A stretch of DNA of 64,000 nucleotides, taken from Thiotrichales bacterium 19S9-11. Its GTDB lineage: Bacteria > Pseudomonadota > Gammaproteobacteria > Francisellales > Francisellaceae. The notes beneath the pieces are model-generated. The model was not told the DNA's origin and ran no database searches. It saw nothing but the letters and a program-made list of their open reading frames with translations. Positions within the stretch are counted from its first letter, which is position 1, and every line of letters begins with the position of its first letter. Positions 37,526 to 48,567 of the stretch are shown in pieces. The stretch spans positions 372,001-436,000 of the forward strand of contig JAKJJT010000001.1 in the NCBI GenBank assembly GCA_021713395.1. The letters are read 5' to 3'. A program made the position numbers and the translations under genes.

Positions 37526-40291
37526 ATGTTAACCAAAGCGCTACTAACTAAGGTTATTGGCAGTCGAAACGATCGTATCATCAAGCGACTTAAAAAGAAA
37601 GTTCAAAAAATAAATGAGTTAGAGCTAGAGTTTGAAAAGCTTTCTGATGAACAGTTACAAGACAAAACCAATAAATTTAAAGCGCAGGTAGCTCAAGGAA
37701 CAAAACTAGATGATATTCTAGTTGAGGCCTTTGCAGTTGTTAGAGAAGCATCTAAGCGTATTTTAGAAATGCGGCATTATGATGTCCAATTAATTGGTGG
37801 CATGGTTTTACATATGGGTAAGATTGCTGAGATGCGTACAGGTGAAGGTAAGACATTAGTCGCAACATTAGCAGTTTACTTGAATGCTCTGACATCTAAA
37901 GGTGTTCATGTTGTTACGGTGAATGATTACTTAGCTTCTCGTGATGCTGAGTTGATGGGTAAATTATATCGTTTTTTAGGCCTAACAACAGGTGTCATTG
38001 TCTCAGGACTTACAACAGAGGAAAAAAAAGAAGCTTATGCTTGTGATGTAACTTATGGAACGAATAATGAGTTTGGTTTTGACTATCTAAGAGATAATAT
38101 GGCCTTTTCAGTTGACGATAAGGTACAACGTAGTCGAAATTTTGTTGTCATTGATGAAGTTGACTCTATATTAATTGACGAAGCAAGGACACCGTTAATT
38201 ATTTCAGGTGCTGCAGAGGATTCTTCAGAGTTTTATTTATTATTTAATCGACTGGTGCAAAAGTTAGAGCCTTCAGTAGAAGAAGATGGCCAAGATGGCG
38301 ATTATGCGTTAGATGAAAAGTCAAAGCAGGCACACTTAACTGAAAAGGGACATGCAAAAATAGAACAATGGTTAATAGAGGAAGGCATATTACAAGAAGG
38401 GGAAAACCTTTATAGCCCACAACATGTAACAAAGATGTATTATTTAAATGCAGCTTTAAGAGCCAATACATTATATCAGCAAAATGTAGATTATATGATT
38501 GTTAAAAATGAGGTTGTTATTGTTGATGAACATACGGGGCGTGCAATGCCTGGTCGACGTTGGTCGGATGGTTTGCATCAGGCAATGGAAGCAAAAGAAG
38601 GTGTGAAAATTCAAGCTGAGAATCAAACATTAGCTTCCATTACATTTCAAAACTTCTTTAGGCTATATGATAAAATTTCAGGTATGACAGGTACAGCAGA
38701 TACCGAAGCAGCAGAGTTCCATGAAATTTATAGTTTGGAAGTTATTGTTATACCAACGCATAAACCGCCAAGAAGGGATGACCGTAATGATTTAATTTAT
38801 GCATCTCAAAAGGACAAATTTGAAGCAATTATTAAAGATATTCAAAAACGCACGGCAAAAGGACAGCCCATATTAGTTGGTACAGCATCAATAGAAACAT
38901 CTGAAATCTTATCAACAATGATGCGCAAGAAGAAAATAGCGCATAATGTATTAAATGCAAAACAGCATGAAAGAGAAGCAAAAATTATTGCACAAGCAGG
39001 CCAGCCAGGCAATGTTACAATTGCAACTAATATGGCAGGGCGAGGAACTGATATTATTTTAGGTGGTAATTGGCAAGAAGAAATTAATGAGTTAGAGGAA
39101 CCAATGGAGTTAGATGTAGCTCGCATTAAAGAAGCATGGAAAGAGAGACATCAAGCGGTTATTGATGCTGGCGGGTTATGTATTATAGGTTCTGAGCGTC
39201 ATGATTCAAGACGAATTGATAATCAGTTAAGAGGACGTTCGGGCAGACAAGGTGACCCAGGAGAAAGTGTTTTTTATTTGTCATTGGATGATCATGTGTT
39301 ACGAATTTTTATGCCACCTAGAATGATTTCAATGATAAAGGGTATGATGAAAAATCAAGGGGAAGCAATCGATGGCAAAATGATTACAAAAGCGATTGCA
39401 AAAGCACAAGCTAAGGTTGAAGCTTACCACTTTGATATGCGTAAAAATGTTTTAGAGTACGATAATGTGGCAAATGAGCAGCGCAAAGTTATTTATGGTC
39501 AGCGAGATATTTTATTATCTTCAGAAGATGTGACAGGCGTTCTAAAAAATATGCGGCATGATGTTGCAGAAAATGTTTTTCATAGTTATATACCAAAAGA
39601 GAGTATTGAAGAGCAGTGGGATGTAAAAGGACTTCAGCAAGCATTTGAAAGTGACTTTGGGCTAAAGCTTAATATCAAGCAGTGGCTTGAAGAGGATGAG
39701 AGCTTGCATGAAGAAACTTTAAAAGACAAAATCACCAAGACATTGATGGGCACTTATGACGAAAAAATTGCTAAACTAGATAAAGCGGCTGTTCATCAAT
39801 TTGAAAAAGTTGTGTTGTTACAAAGCTTAGATAATCATTGGCGCGAGCACTTAAGCAGTTTAGATCACTTAAGAAATAGTATTCATTTGCGAGGCTATGC
39901 TCAAAAAGATCCAAAACAAGAGTATAAACGTGAAAGCTTTGAGCTATTTTCAAGTATGTTAGATAATTTCAAATATGATGTTGTTTCAACATTGACAAAA
40001 ATTCATTTTGAGCACCCAGAAGAAGAGGTAAGTCAAGTTGAAGATCAATGGCGTCACTCGGTTGATAACCTGGAATTTAACCATGACGAAGTACAGTCAA
40101 TAGATGAAAAAGTTAAGTCTGCTACTAATGAACAGATGCCACCTCCAGTAGCAGAACCCCAGCAACAATCGCAAGCACCTCAAGAGCAGCAGCAACCTTT
40201 TGTGCGACAAGAACGTAAAATTAGCCGTAACGAATTATGTCCTTGTGGATCAGGCAAAAAATATAAGCACTGTCATGGGGCCTTACAGTGA
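37526..40291 (+). CDS. secA: Preprotein translocase ATPase SecA
   Basis: ATPase motor of Sec secretion, 921 residues (901 in E. coli). Walker A reads [13 protein letters not shown] near residues 102-114 and Walker [18 protein letters not shown] near residues 207-223. [14 protein letters not shown] near residue 500 and [25 protein letters not shown] near residue 560 form the second nucleotide-binding fold. The C-terminal zinc finger [14 protein letters not shown] binds SecB and lipids; a Gln/Pro-rich linker of about 40 residues precedes it. AGGGTAAG precedes the start. It converges on priA with only 3 bases between stops. Confidence 0.99.
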   Translation: MLTKALLTKVIGSRNDRIIKRLKKKVQKINELELEFEKLSDEQLQDKTNKFKAQVAQGTKLDDILVEAFAVVREASKRILEMRHYDVQLIGGMVLHMGKIAEMRTGEGKTLVATLAVYLNALTSKGVHVVTVNDYLASRDAELMGKLYRFLGLTTGVIVSGLTTEEKKEAYACDVTYGTNNEFGFDYLRDNMAFSVDDKVQRSRNFVVIDEVDSILIDEARTPLIISGAAEDSSEFYLLFNRLVQKLEPSVEEDGQDGDYALDEKSKQAHLTEKGHAKIEQWLIEEGILQEGENLYSPQHVTKMYYLNAALRANTLYQQNVDYMIVKNEVVIVDEHTGRAMPGRRWSDGLHQAMEAKEGVKIQAENQTLASITFQNFFRLYDKISGMTGTADTEAAEFHEIYSLEVIVIPTHKPPRRDDRNDLIYASQKDKFEAIIKDIQKRTAKGQPILVGTASIETSEILSTMMRKKKIAHNVLNAKQHEREAKIIAQAGQPGNVTIATNMAGRGTDIILGGNWQEEINELEEPMELDVARIKEAWKERHQAVIDAGGLCIIGSERHDSRRIDNQLRGRSGRQGDPGESVFYLSLDDHVLRIFMPPRMISMIKGMMKNQGEAIDGKMITKAIAKAQAKVEAYHFDMRKNVLEYDNVANEQRKVIYGQRDILLSSEDVTGVLKNMRHDVAENVFHSYIPKESIEEQWDVKGLQQAFESDFGLKLNIKQWLEEDESLHEETLKDKITKTLMGTYDEKIAKLDKAAVHQFEKVVLLQSLDNHWREHLSSLDHLRNSIHLRGYAQKDPKQEYKRESFELFSSMLDNFKYDVVSTLTKIHFEHPEEEVSQVEDQWRHSVDNLEFNHDEVQSIDEKVKSATNEQMPPPVAEPQQQSQAPQEQQQPFVRQERKISRNELCPCGSGKKYKHCHGALQ

Positions 40292-40294
40292 AAG

Positions 40295-42484
40295 TTACAT
40301 CATATCTGATGGATCAATATCAAGATTAAAGCGGATATTGTAATCTTTTTGCTGATTGATTAGATGTTCAATTTGATAAAGCGTTTGTTGCATTAAGACA
40401 CGGTTAGGTGCTTGAACCAATAACATCATGCGGTAGCGTTCTTGTTGCTTGTAGCGAATTGCTGGGAAAGGGCCAATAATAAGCTGTTCATTTTGACAGT
40501 AATGTTGTGCTTTGTCTTTTATGTTTTGAATAGCCCTCTCCAGTTTTATTTGGTCCTTTGATTCTGCCTTAATTAGGCTTAATATACTATAGGGTGGCCA
40601 ATGAGCAAGTTTTCGGTCTTTTTTTAATTGTTCTGAAAAAGCAGTGTAACCTTGATTTAAAAGGGTCGTAATTAACGGGTGATCTGGTGTGTGTGTTTGT
40701 AAGTAAACCTCACCTTTTTTTGTCTCTCTGCCTGCTCGTCCAGCAACTTGTGTAATTAATTGTGCAGTTCTCTCCAGTGCTCTAAAATCATGACTATAAA
40801 GGCCTGAATCAATATTAATAATGCCAACTAATGTCACATTTGGGAAATGATGCCCCTTAGCAAGCATTTGCGTACCAATAATAATTTGTGCTTGATTCTC
40901 ATTGATTTGTTTAAATGATTCATTGAGTTTTGCTTGTGTGGTTGTAGAGTTACGATCAATTCTAATAACGTTATAATTTGGGAAGATATTTGATAAATAC
41001 TCTTCAACTTGTTCAGTGCCTTCACCAAGTAAAGCAATATCTTCAGATTGACACTCAGTGCAATGAGTTACGATTGATTTCTTAGTTTCACAGAAATGAC
41101 AGACTAAGCGCTGAGGGTTTATATGATAAGTATAAGGTGCATCACATTTTAGGCATTTTACAATATGTCCGCAAGTGCGACATAAAAGTGTTGGAGCATA
41201 ACCACGCCGATTTAAAAATAATAGAACTTGATTACCTTTTTCCAGGTGGGTTGATATCTTATCAATCAGTGGTTGAGAGACTCCTGAATGAACTGCATTA
41301 TGACGCATGTCAATAATATAAGGTGTAACTTTTTCAGCATTACCCGCTCTTGAGGTAAGTGTTAATTTTGAATATTTTTTTAAATCAACGTTATGTAATG
41401 ACTCTAAGGAAGGCGTTGCACTACCAAGAATAACAGGGATGTTAAGAGATTTAGCCATTAGTATTGCAGTGTCTCTAGCGTGATATCTTAGTTGATTTTG
41501 CTGTTTATATGATGGGTCATGTTCTTCATCAATAAAAATAGCACCAAGTGTTTGAAATGGTAGAAATATACTAGATCGAGTACCAATAATAATTTTGGCA
41601 TCATTTTGTCGAGTTAGGTGCCATGATTTGAGACGCTCAGTGTCACTTAAATGAGAGTGAAAGGTAATAACGGGAATGCCGAATCGAGACTCAATGCGTG
41701 TAACAAGTTGTTGTGTTAGGCCAATTTCAGGGACAAGTAATAAGGCTTGCTTATTTTCTTTAATTAACTTTTGGATAATTTGAATATAAATTTCTGTTTT
41801 TCCGCTACCTGTAACACCTTCAAGTAGAAACACATGATGTTGATTAAATTTGTTTTGTATTTGAGTAATTGCTGTTTGTTGTTCTTCATTTAATGTGTAG
41901 TCAGGTTTACTAGTTATAATTTCTCTATTTGGGAATCCAACCTTTTGTGGTATTTGATATGATAGCGCAAGTCCTTTTTCTTTTAACTTATTTAACGTAC
42001 TGGTATCAATCTTAAGCTCTTTAAGTGCCTGTTGTGATAAACCATTTGCTGATTTTTTTAGAAGATTATAGGCTTTTAATTGTTTATGAGCATTTGAAGA
42101 AATTAAGTTATTTTCTTGTTTAGATATTAATCGCCAATAAGTTATCTTTTTATATAATAAATCACCTTTTAGAATAAGATTTGGTAGCATGCTTTGAAGT
42201 ACATCATAATAGCTAGCATGATAATAACGAGCAAGCCACGTTAGTAGCTTAATTTGACTCTCACCTAAAATTATTTGTGAATCGATAACGCTAATTATTG
42301 GTTTGAGTTGTTTAAAGCTAAATTTACTTTTCTCTTTTAGATTAATAACGAAACCAATTGCTTTTCTATTTCTTAGTGGAACGATAATGCGAGTGCCAAT
42401 TGAGATATTTAAGGTGCTAGGGACTAGATAGTCCAACCCTTCCTTAAAGGGGCCATTTACAACAACTTCAGCAATATGTGTCAT
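40295..42484 (-). CDS. priA: Primosomal protein N' (PriA helicase)
   Basis: 3'-5' helicase that restarts stalled replication forks, 729 residues (732 in E. coli). The N-terminal DNA-binding domain starts MTHIAEVVVNGPFKEGLDYLVP. Walker A GVTGSGKTEIY lies near residues 220-230 and Walker B FIDEEHDPSYKQ near residue 320. The zinc-binding insertion holds CRTCGHIVKCLKC and CHFCETKKSIVTHCTEC near residues 440-482. GTQMLAKGHHFPNVTLV and QVAGRAGR near residues 540-605 complete the helicase core. It converges with secA; a POT transporter gene ends 102 bases upstream on the same strand. Confidence 0.98.
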   Translation of the reverse strand: MTHIAEVVVNGPFKEGLDYLVPSTLNISIGTRIIVPLRNRKAIGFVINLKEKSKFSFKQLKPIISVIDSQIILGESQIKLLTWLARYYHASYYDVLQSMLPNLILKGDLLYKKITYWRLISKQENNLISSNAHKQLKAYNLLKKSANGLSQQALKELKIDTSTLNKLKEKGLALSYQIPQKVGFPNREIITSKPDYTLNEEQQTAITQIQNKFNQHHVFLLEGVTGSGKTEIYIQIIQKLIKENKQALLLVPEIGLTQQLVTRIESRFGIPVITFHSHLSDTERLKSWHLTRQNDAKIIIGTRSSIFLPFQTLGAIFIDEEHDPSYKQQNQLRYHARDTAILMAKSLNIPVILGSATPSLESLHNVDLKKYSKLTLTSRAGNAEKVTPYIIDMRHNAVHSGVSQPLIDKISTHLEKGNQVLLFLNRRGYAPTLLCRTCGHIVKCLKCDAPYTYHINPQRLVCHFCETKKSIVTHCTECQSEDIALLGEGTEQVEEYLSNIFPNYNVIRIDRNSTTTQAKLNESFKQINENQAQIIIGTQMLAKGHHFPNVTLVGIINIDSGLYSHDFRALERTAQLITQVAGRAGRETKKGEVYLQTHTPDHPLITTLLNQGYTAFSEQLKKDRKLAHWPPYSILSLIKAESKDQIKLERAIQNIKDKAQHYCQNEQLIIGPFPAIRYKQQERYRMMLLVQAPNRVLMQQTLYQIEHLINQQKDYNIRFNLDIDPSDMM

Positions 42485-42586
42485 AAGAAGAGTTCATTTA
42501 GATGCAGTTTTTTAGAGTATACTGTTGGAAGTTATTTGTGGCCAGTAAACTTTTTAGGAATTGATATTAGCTATATTTAGTATCAT

Positions 42587-44089
42587 TTAATTAGTTGCTG
42601 GCTCAGCTTGAAATATTCTTTGTGAAACTTGCTGCTGCTCAATCTCAGGGTTAGTATAACGATTTAGAATCGGTCTAATTGCCCACATGATCATTGCAAT
42701 AATAGCAGTTGCTAAGCCAATCTCACCAAATGCATTGCTATAGACGCTCATACTTTCAATAGGTGTTAGAATATCATCGCCAACAGGTTGAGTCATATTG
42801 CCAACCCAGGCACCAATTGGGCCTGCTAGCATTGAAGTTAAAAACCAAATACCCATGACAAAACCACTCATTGCAGCGGGGCATAGTTCTGCTACCATTG
42901 CAAGGCCAAGTGCTGAGACAAGTAATTCACCTGTTGATTGTAACCAGTAAGATAAAACCAACCACCAAGGAGAAGCAAAACCATCAGTTGCTGTAAACTG
43001 AGGGATATACAATACTAGAAAGGCAAGCGCACAGAGTGTCATGCCAAAGCAAAATTTTGTTGCATGCGTGCCAGGTGTTTTACGATAGAAAAAGGCTAAG
43101 ACAGGCGCCATAAGTACAATAACCAAAGGATTTAATAGTTGAAACTCAGCAGCTGGAATTTCCCATGAGCCTAACGTGCGATCAACATTATGTGCAGCAA
43201 AGAAGTTAAGGCTTGTTGGCATTTGCTGATAAAGTGTAAAAAAGACAATTGCCTGTAGCATTAGAACAAGCGCAATAATCATGCGGTTTCGAGTATCCTT
43301 TGGTTGCTGAAAGGCAACATATAAAAAGTAAATAAAGCATAATCCACTAATGATGAATGTTGCAGCAGTTATGACAGTGGTATACTCAAGTATATTTCCA
43401 ATAATAATTGTTGCAATAATAGCGCCAGAAATAACAATGAAGGTGCGTATGATGCTAAATGGTCTTTTGCCTGCAGTTGTTGATAGACTTTTCATTTTTG
43501 GTAAAAAGATACAAAAATTAATTAAACCAAGTAATAAGCCGAAGGTACATACCCAAAATGCATAATGCCAGCCAAATTTTTGCGCAATAATAGGGGTAAT
43601 AGACATTGATAGTAAGCTTCCAACATTAACAGCAACATAATACATAGTCATTGCTGCATCAAGTTGGGGGTTACCTTGGCCATAAATTTTAGAAATTAAT
43701 GATGAAGGGTTTGCTTTAAAGAGTGCATTACCAACAATGACACCAGCTAAAGCAAAAAATATGGTCTCTTTTGTTGCAAGTGCCATTGCGGCATAAGAAA
43801 ACATTAGAAAAATAGCACCAATAATGATGCTTCGTTTTGCACCTAGAAAACGATCACCAATTAAGCCGCCAATCCATACAAATCCATAGCAGAAGGCAGA
43901 AAAAGAGCCAAAAATATAAAAGCTTTCTTGTGAGGAATAGCCAAGACTATGAACAAAATATAATGCAATGATTGCTTGCATGCCATAAAAGCCAAACCGT
44001 TCCCATAATTCAATGGCCCATGCAACCCAAAATGGTAATGGGTAATAGCGTTGATTTGGATTAGCTTCGGTGTTCATATGATAACTCAT
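42587..44089 (-). CDS. Proton-dependent oligopeptide transporter (POT/PTR family)
   Basis: Inner-membrane di/tripeptide:H+ symporter of 500 residues with about 14 membrane segments. The E-x-x-E-R proton-coupling motif is seen in IELWERFGFYGMQAIIALYF near residues 26-45, and GGLIGDRFLGAKRSI near residues 74-88 is the family loop. SWLQSTGEL-like SYWLQSTGELLVSALGLAMV near residue 385 is also typical. AAGGAAGGA upstream supports the ATG at 44089 rather than the in-frame ATG 12 bases on. Peptide uptake fits the other amino-acid-type carriers here. The closest E. coli relatives are DtpA/DtpB. Confidence 0.93.
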   Translation of the reverse strand: MSYHMNTEANPNQRYYPLPFWVAWAIELWERFGFYGMQAIIALYFVHSLGYSSQESFYIFGSFSAFCYGFVWIGGLIGDRFLGAKRSIIIGAIFLMFSYAAMALATKETIFFALAGVIVGNALFKANPSSLISKIYGQGNPQLDAAMTMYYVAVNVGSLLSMSITPIIAQKFGWHYAFWVCTFGLLLGLINFCIFLPKMKSLSTTAGKRPFSIIRTFIVISGAIIATIIIGNILEYTTVITAATFIISGLCFIYFLYVAFQQPKDTRNRMIIALVLMLQAIVFFTLYQQMPTSLNFFAAHNVDRTLGSWEIPAAEFQLLNPLVIVLMAPVLAFFYRKTPGTHATKFCFGMTLCALAFLVLYIPQFTATDGFASPWWLVLSYWLQSTGELLVSALGLAMVAELCPAAMSGFVMGIWFLTSMLAGPIGAWVGNMTQPVGDDILTPIESMSVYSNAFGEIGLATAIIAMIMWAIRPILNRYTNPEIEQQQVSQRIFQAEPATN

Positions 44090-44190
44090 AGAATCCTTCC
44101 TTAACTTTTAAAGTTGAATTAAATTTAAAAATAACCTATCCAGTTTTATCGAGTTTTGCTGTATTTGGCAATTGTTATTTTAAGGATTGG

Positions 44191-45648
44191 CTATTTTTTA
44201 CTGCGCGTGTATTTTTTATCTGGGTTACGCTTTGTTTTATAACTTGTTTTTTTATTTGCTTGTTTATTGGTGGATCGGTCAAATCTTGATCGATCTCTTT
44301 TCTTTTTCTTATCTCTATTATCTTCACATTTAATCTCGGTGATTTCATCAATTGGGCCATTTAGCTTGTACAATAAAGCACATGCTAGCTCTTTCATGTC
44401 ACAGCCTGTTTCAGTTTGGATTAATTGAGCAACTTTGTCGTATTGGTTTAATATTTTATCATCGCTTAAAAGCTGACTGACGGATTCAACGAGGCGACGG
44501 TTACGTGAAGATTTAATATCACTAACAGAAGGAGGGCTAATTTTTTTAATCGGCTTTTTCGTTACACGCTCAATAATACGCAATAAGTGAAACTCTCTTG
44601 GCGTAACAAATAAAAGCGCTTTACCACTTCTGCCTGCGCGTCCCGTTCTACCAATACGATGCGTATATGACTCTGTGTCATATGGGATATCATAGTTAAT
44701 AACATGGCTAATACGCTCTATATCAATTCCCCTTGCAGCAACATCAGTTGCAACAATGATATCTAAAGAGCCATCACGCATACGTTGAATGGTTTTCTCT
44801 CTTAAAGCCTGATTCATGTCACCATTTAATGCGGTTGCTTGATAACCTCGAGCCTGAAGCTTTTCAGCAATTTCTAGGGAAGATGTTTTTGTTCTTGCAA
44901 AGATGATTGCACCATTAATAGGTTCAACTTCAAGGATGCGAGTCAATAGATCCATTTTTTGGTGACTTTGAATACGAATAAAACTTTGCTCAATTAGATC
45001 AATTGAGTTTTCTTTCGGTTTGATATAAATCTCTTGTGGGTCTTTTAAATGTTTTTTTGCAATTGTTTTAATACTTTTTGGCATTGTCGCAGAAAAAAGT
45101 GCAGTTTGATGAGGGTTATCTATTTGATCAATAATCCATTCAACGTCATCAATAAATCCCATTTTCAGCATTTCATCTGCTTCATCTAATATGAGTGTTT
45201 TTATACTATCTGTTGAAATTTTGCCACGCTTCATATGATCAATTAAACGTCCAGGAGTTGCAACAATAACATGAACGCCTCGTTTGAGTAGTTTTAATTG
45301 AGAAGTAAAGTCAACGCCACCATAAATAGCGGTGACATGAAAGTCTTTCATTTTTTGAGCATAGCGTTGGAATGCTTCAGCAACTTGAATAGCAAGCTCG
45401 CGCGTAGGAGTAACAATAATTGCTTGGGTTGTATTCGTTGTTGTATTGATTTGAGATAAAATAGGTAGTGCAAATGCTGCAGTTTTTCCTGTCCCTGTTT
45501 GTGCCTGGGCAAGTAGATCCTCTCCGTTTAATAAGACGGGAATACTTGCTTGTTGTATTGGCGTTGGAACCTCATAGCCTAAACTTTCTAATGGTTGATG
45601 TAGGAAAGGGGCAAGATTTAATTCATTAAATGTTATTGTTGAGTTCAT
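44191..45648 (-). CDS. deaD: DEAD-box ATP-dependent RNA helicase
   Basis: RNA helicase of 485 residues acting in ribosome assembly, RNA decay or cold adaptation. Helicase motifs in order: Q-motif around PTPIQQASIPVLL (27-39), AQTGTGKTAAFALP (48-61), PTREL (83-87), TPGRL, DEAD (near 156), SAT, FARTKTSS, VATDVAARGID and HRIGRTGRAGR (near 338). A basic Lys/Arg/Asn-rich tail (from about 430) replaces the long RNA-binding domain of E. coli DeaD (629). The call is therefore DeaD/CsdA-like by core only; RhlE is an alternative. Preceded by a 327-base non-coding stretch. Confidence 0.93.
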   Translation of the reverse strand: MNSTITFNELNLAPFLHQPLESLGYEVPTPIQQASIPVLLNGEDLLAQAQTGTGKTAAFALPILSQINTTTNTTQAIIVTPTRELAIQVAEAFQRYAQKMKDFHVTAIYGGVDFTSQLKLLKRGVHVIVATPGRLIDHMKRGKISTDSIKTLILDEADEMLKMGFIDDVEWIIDQIDNPHQTALFSATMPKSIKTIAKKHLKDPQEIYIKPKENSIDLIEQSFIRIQSHQKMDLLTRILEVEPINGAIIFARTKTSSLEIAEKLQARGYQATALNGDMNQALREKTIQRMRDGSLDIIVATDVAARGIDIERISHVINYDIPYDTESYTHRIGRTGRAGRSGKALLFVTPREFHLLRIIERVTKKPIKKISPPSVSDIKSSRNRRLVESVSQLLSDDKILNQYDKVAQLIQTETGCDMKELACALLYKLNGPIDEITEIKCEDNRDKKKKRDRSRFDRSTNKQANKKTSYKTKRNPDKKYTRSKK

Positions 45649-45975
45649 CAGTATCTTCTTGTTTTTTTAATAAAATGTTTTTGATTCATGGAGTTATTAA
45701 AGAGTTCGCTAGATAAATAGTTTATTCTATATGAATCGTTTGTTTTAGCATTATATCAGTATATTAATTTTTTTAAATAAAAAAATAAAAATCCATCATT
45801 GTTGCAGATTTTAAACTATATGATTTATCTAATAAATTTCACTAACAAATGATAAATAAGTATTTGAAAAACATTAAGATAGTAAAAAATATTTATGGGG
45901 TGTCTTTTTGACAATTTATCAAGATGATGATAAAAAAGAGTTTACATGTTTGTTAATATTAATAAGGAATAATTA
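45649..45975. other. Non-coding gap between deaD-like and DUF6356 genes
   Basis: This is the only stretch over 300 bases without a gene. It is extremely AT-rich (poly-A and poly-T runs around 45760-45800). It must hold the promoter and possibly a long leader of the minus-strand helicase gene, as is common for cold-inducible helicase genes, and the promoter of the plus-strand DUF6356 gene (45908-45936). I found no tRNA, no convincing terminator and no coding potential. Confidence 0.7.
45908..45936 (+). promoter_or_regulatory. Predicted promoter of DUF6356 gene
   Basis: A perfect TTGACA at 45908-45913 is followed after 17 bases by TAAAAA at 45931-45936 (4 of 6). It lies 40 bases before the ATG at 45976, which is preceded by AAGGA. 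Confidence 0.5.
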
Positions 45976-46224
45976 ATGCTAAACCCTTTTACGGACCATC
46001 CACATAGTGTAGGTGAAAGTTATTTTGCTCATATGAAAAATGCTTTGATGTTTGGCGTTATTCTTTTAATAGCAGGCTTTTTTTGTATTATTCATGCGAT
46101 TTTACCTTTTATGTTTAAAAATACAACAACTAACTGTGTTGCAAAGCTTGTCGATAAAATAAATAAAGGTAAGCGTGGAGAAATGTTTAGCGATAAGTTA
46201 AAGCGTTGTGCTGAAAAGATTTAA
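45976..46224 (+). CDS. DUF6356 family small membrane protein
   Basis: An 82-residue protein of unknown function. The N-terminus MLNPFTDHPHSVGESYFAHM is the family signature. A single long hydrophobic segment (about residues 26-51, FGVILLIAGFFCIIHAILPF) follows, then a Lys-rich C-terminus (KINKGKRGEMFSDKLKRC), probably cytoplasmic. The ATG has AAGGA 8 bases upstream and a TTGACA promoter. Its stop is 2 bases from the end of the convergent mnmA gene. I have no functional assignment. Confidence 0.85.
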   Translation: MLNPFTDHPHSVGESYFAHMKNALMFGVILLIAGFFCIIHAILPFMFKNTTTNCVAKLVDKINKGKRGEMFSDKLKRCAEKI

Positions 46225-46226
46225 GC

Positions 46227-47312
46227 TTATTTCTGTTTATTAATAATTACGCCGCCACCAAGGCAAACGTCATCGTTATATAGAACAACAGATTGGCCTT
46301 CAGTGATTGCACGTTGTGGTTCGGTAAATGATATTTCAACGATACCTGAGTCTAGTACGCTAACTTGGCACAGTTGATCTCTTTGTCGATAGCGAATTTT
46401 AGCTTTGGCATTAAAATTTGATTTTGGTGGTTTACCTGAAATCCAGTTAAATTGGTTAGCTGTTAGTGTGCTTGCAAATAAAAGCGGATGATTACTGCCC
46501 TGAACGGCAATTAATACATTTCGCTCTAAGTCTTTTTCTGCTGAAAACCAAGGTGCTTCAGGTCGATTTTTAACGCCACCAATACCTAAGCCTTGACGTT
46601 GGCCAATTGTATAGTACATAAGACCGTCGTGTTTACCGATAATATTGCCAAATTCATCTTCAATATTTCCAGGTTGTGCTGGTAAGTATTGATTTAAGAA
46701 GTCTTTAAATTTGCGCTCACCAATAAAACAAATACCAGTTGAATCTTTCTTATTGTGAGTGATTAGTCCATTCTCTTCCGCAATTTGGCGCACCTTTGGC
46801 TTTTCTATTTCACCAATAGGGAAAAGGGCCGGTTCTAATTGCGCTTGATTAAGTGCACATAAAAAGTAACTTTGATCCTTATTTGGATCTAAGCCTTTAA
46901 GTAAGCGGTATTTGCCATTATGGTAATCTTTTCTAACATAATGACCTGTGGCAATAAAATCACCACCTAATACTTTAGCGTAATCTAGGAAAGCTTTAAA
47001 TTTAATTTCTTTGTTACATAAAATATCAGGGTTTGGTGTTCTACCTGCTTTATATTCTTTTAAAAAGTATTCAAAAACATAATCCCAATATTCACTTGCA
47101 AAATTTATCTTTTTAAATGGAATTCCTAGTTTTTGACAAATAGCTTCGGCATCAGCGATATCTTCTGAAGCACTACAGAATTCATCATTATCATCTTCTT
47201 CCCAATTTTTCATAAAGACAGCGGTTACATCGTAACCTGCTTCTAGTAACTTAACGGCAGAGACAGAAGAATCAACCCCACCAGATAAGCCTAATATAAC
47301 TTTTTTACTCAT
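46227..47312 (-). CDS. mnmA: tRNA-specific 2-thiouridylase MnmA
   Basis: Transfers sulfur to U34 of tRNA-Lys, Glu and Gln using the sulfur relay. The 361 residues fit (E. coli 368). The ATP-pyrophosphatase loop [10 protein letters not shown] is at residues 8-17. The first catalytic cysteine is in [13 protein letters not shown] near residue 100, the second in [13 protein letters not shown] near residue 196. RTPNPD and [10 protein letters not shown] are also conserved. The start at 47312 gives [12 protein letters not shown]. It is divergent from the P-loop gene at 47413, 100 bases apart, and converges with the DUF6356 gene. Confidence 0.98.
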   Translation of the reverse strand: MSKKVILGLSGGVDSSVSAVKLLEAGYDVTAVFMKNWEEDDNDEFCSASEDIADAEAICQKLGIPFKKINFASEYWDYVFEYFLKEYKAGRTPNPDILCNKEIKFKAFLDYAKVLGGDFIATGHYVRKDYHNGKYRLLKGLDPNKDQSYFLCALNQAQLEPALFPIGEIEKPKVRQIAEENGLITHNKKDSTGICFIGERKFKDFLNQYLPAQPGNIEDEFGNIIGKHDGLMYYTIGQRQGLGIGGVKNRPEAPWFSAEKDLERNVLIAVQGSNHPLLFASTLTANQFNWISGKPPKSNFNAKAKIRYRQRDQLCQVSVLDSGIVEISFTEPQRAITEGQSVVLYNDDVCLGGGVIINKQK

Positions 47313-47412
47313 GATATTTAAAATATTTTTTGTTAATGGAATATAAGTATTATTATTTAATCGCCTTAGATTGTATCATAGTTTTTATTATTTTTTCTAT
47401 TAGATTTAAAGG

Positions 47413-47976
47413 ATGATCATGCGTATTGCTGTATCTGGAACTCACTTCATGGGTAAGACAACATTGATAGACGATTTTATTCATAAATATCCGGATTATA
47501 TATTTGATGAAGAACCATACTATCAGTTAATTGAAGAAGAGGATGTTGATACTTCAGTGGGCTTAAGTTTTGATCAAGCATTGGCACAACTTCAATTTAG
47601 CATTGAACAGCTTGATACAAGAGAAGAAGAGAATATTATTTTTGATCGTTGCCCAGTTGATTTTATTGCTTATGCAATGTGTGCACTAAAGCATGATGGT
47701 ATTGATATAGAAGAAACTGAAATAAGTGATTTATTTGAAGAGATTAGAGAAAGTTTAGCAACGCTAGACTTAATATTTTTTATACCAATGACAAATGAGC
47801 ACCAAATAGAATACACAGAGGAAAACCCAGAATATCGAGAAGCAATTGATTATTATTTCAAACAAATCTATCGAGATGATCAATATCATTTATTTCCTAA
47901 TTATAATCAACCAAAAATCATTGAAATCTATGGTTCTCAAGTAGAAAGAATGAGAAAAATAGAAAGTTTGATTTGA
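47413..47976 (+). CDS. P-loop NTPase of the AAA_28/NadR-like kinase type
   Basis: A 187-residue cytosolic protein. The Walker A loop is SGTHFMGKTTL near residues 9-19 (G-x4-G-K-T). IIFDRCPVDFIAYAM near residues 75-89 resembles the Walker B and D-R-x-x-x-D lid region of nucleoside and nicotinamide riboside kinases. It may be a small-molecule kinase; substrate unknown. The protein is very acidic (EEPYYQLIEEEDVD). The start at 47413 or the Met two codons on are both possible, with AAAGGATGATC before. It stands alone; the following 122 bases hold no gene that I recognise. Confidence 0.65.
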   Translation: MIMRIAVSGTHFMGKTTLIDDFIHKYPDYIFDEEPYYQLIEEEDVDTSVGLSFDQALAQLQFSIEQLDTREEENIIFDRCPVDFIAYAMCALKHDGIDIEETEISDLFEEIRESLATLDLIFFIPMTNEHQIEYTEENPEYREAIDYYFKQIYRDDQYHLFPNYNQPKIIEIYGSQVERMRKIESLI

Positions 47977-48098
47977 GTGTTATTTGAATAGAAAATATCG
48001 ACTAAAACAAAGTTTTCTTTGAAGTGGACGCGACTAATTCAGAATAGACTATGTATTGGACGGAAACTCTTTTAAGTATTAGATAATAGCGTTAGGTT

Positions 48099-48563
48099 CT
48101 ATAATTCTATCTGCATCACAGTAACCGGTTGATTCAAGTACTGGTCTTTACTGATTATTTGCCAACCTAGAGATTCATAGTATTGATGAATGGTTTGATC
48201 TAGCGTAAATAAATACAAGGTATTAAATCCTAAACTTTTTGCTTTATGTTTGGTTGCATCAATTAATTTTTTAGCAATACCCTGATTTCGATAGTTAGGA
48301 TCAATAACTAAGTCGCCTAACCAAGGTGTTAGGTCTTCTCTGATACCATCATAGTATTGTAGTGAGCATGAGCCAATATACTCATTATTACAAATGGCAA
48401 TATGAGCTAGTGGAATGGAGTCATTTAACCACTCATGAAACCAAAACTCTATTTTACTCATTGGTGTATCAGGAAAGTATAATTTACCTAAAGACTCATG
48501 CCATATTTTGGCAAGCTTTGGAATACTTTCAGGGTGGTTTTTTAATAAATCAATCGTAATCAT
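48099..48563 (-). CDS. GNAT family N-acetyltransferase
   Basis: A 154-residue acetyl-CoA-dependent acetyltransferase of unknown substrate. The acetyl-CoA loop is seen in LVIDPNYRNQGIAKKLIDATKHKA near residues 80-104 (R/Q-x-x-G-x-A), and the C-terminal LYLFTLDQTIHQYYESLGWQII is typical. The frame is open to 48605, but that would overlap the VOC gene. The ATG at 48563 leaves a 4-base gap and gives MITIDLLKNHPES. It is co-transcribed with the VOC gene and probably under the TetR regulator beyond it. Confidence 0.85.
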   Translation of the reverse strand: MITIDLLKNHPESIPKLAKIWHESLGKLYFPDTPMSKIEFWFHEWLNDSIPLAHIAICNNEYIGSCSLQYYDGIREDLTPWLGDLVIDPNYRNQGIAKKLIDATKHKAKSLGFNTLYLFTLDQTIHQYYESLGWQIISKDQYLNQPVTVMQIEL

Positions 48564-48567
48564 TTTA

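Noticed and set aside
45649-45975. Possible small RNA or tRNA in the long gap
   Set aside because: No cloverleaf, no GC-rich stem and no terminator; only AT-rich sequence and one promoter.
47977-48098. Insertion-sequence remnant (slightly GC-richer segment near 48025-48070)
   Set aside because: No terminal inverted repeats, target duplication or transposase fragment could be seen.
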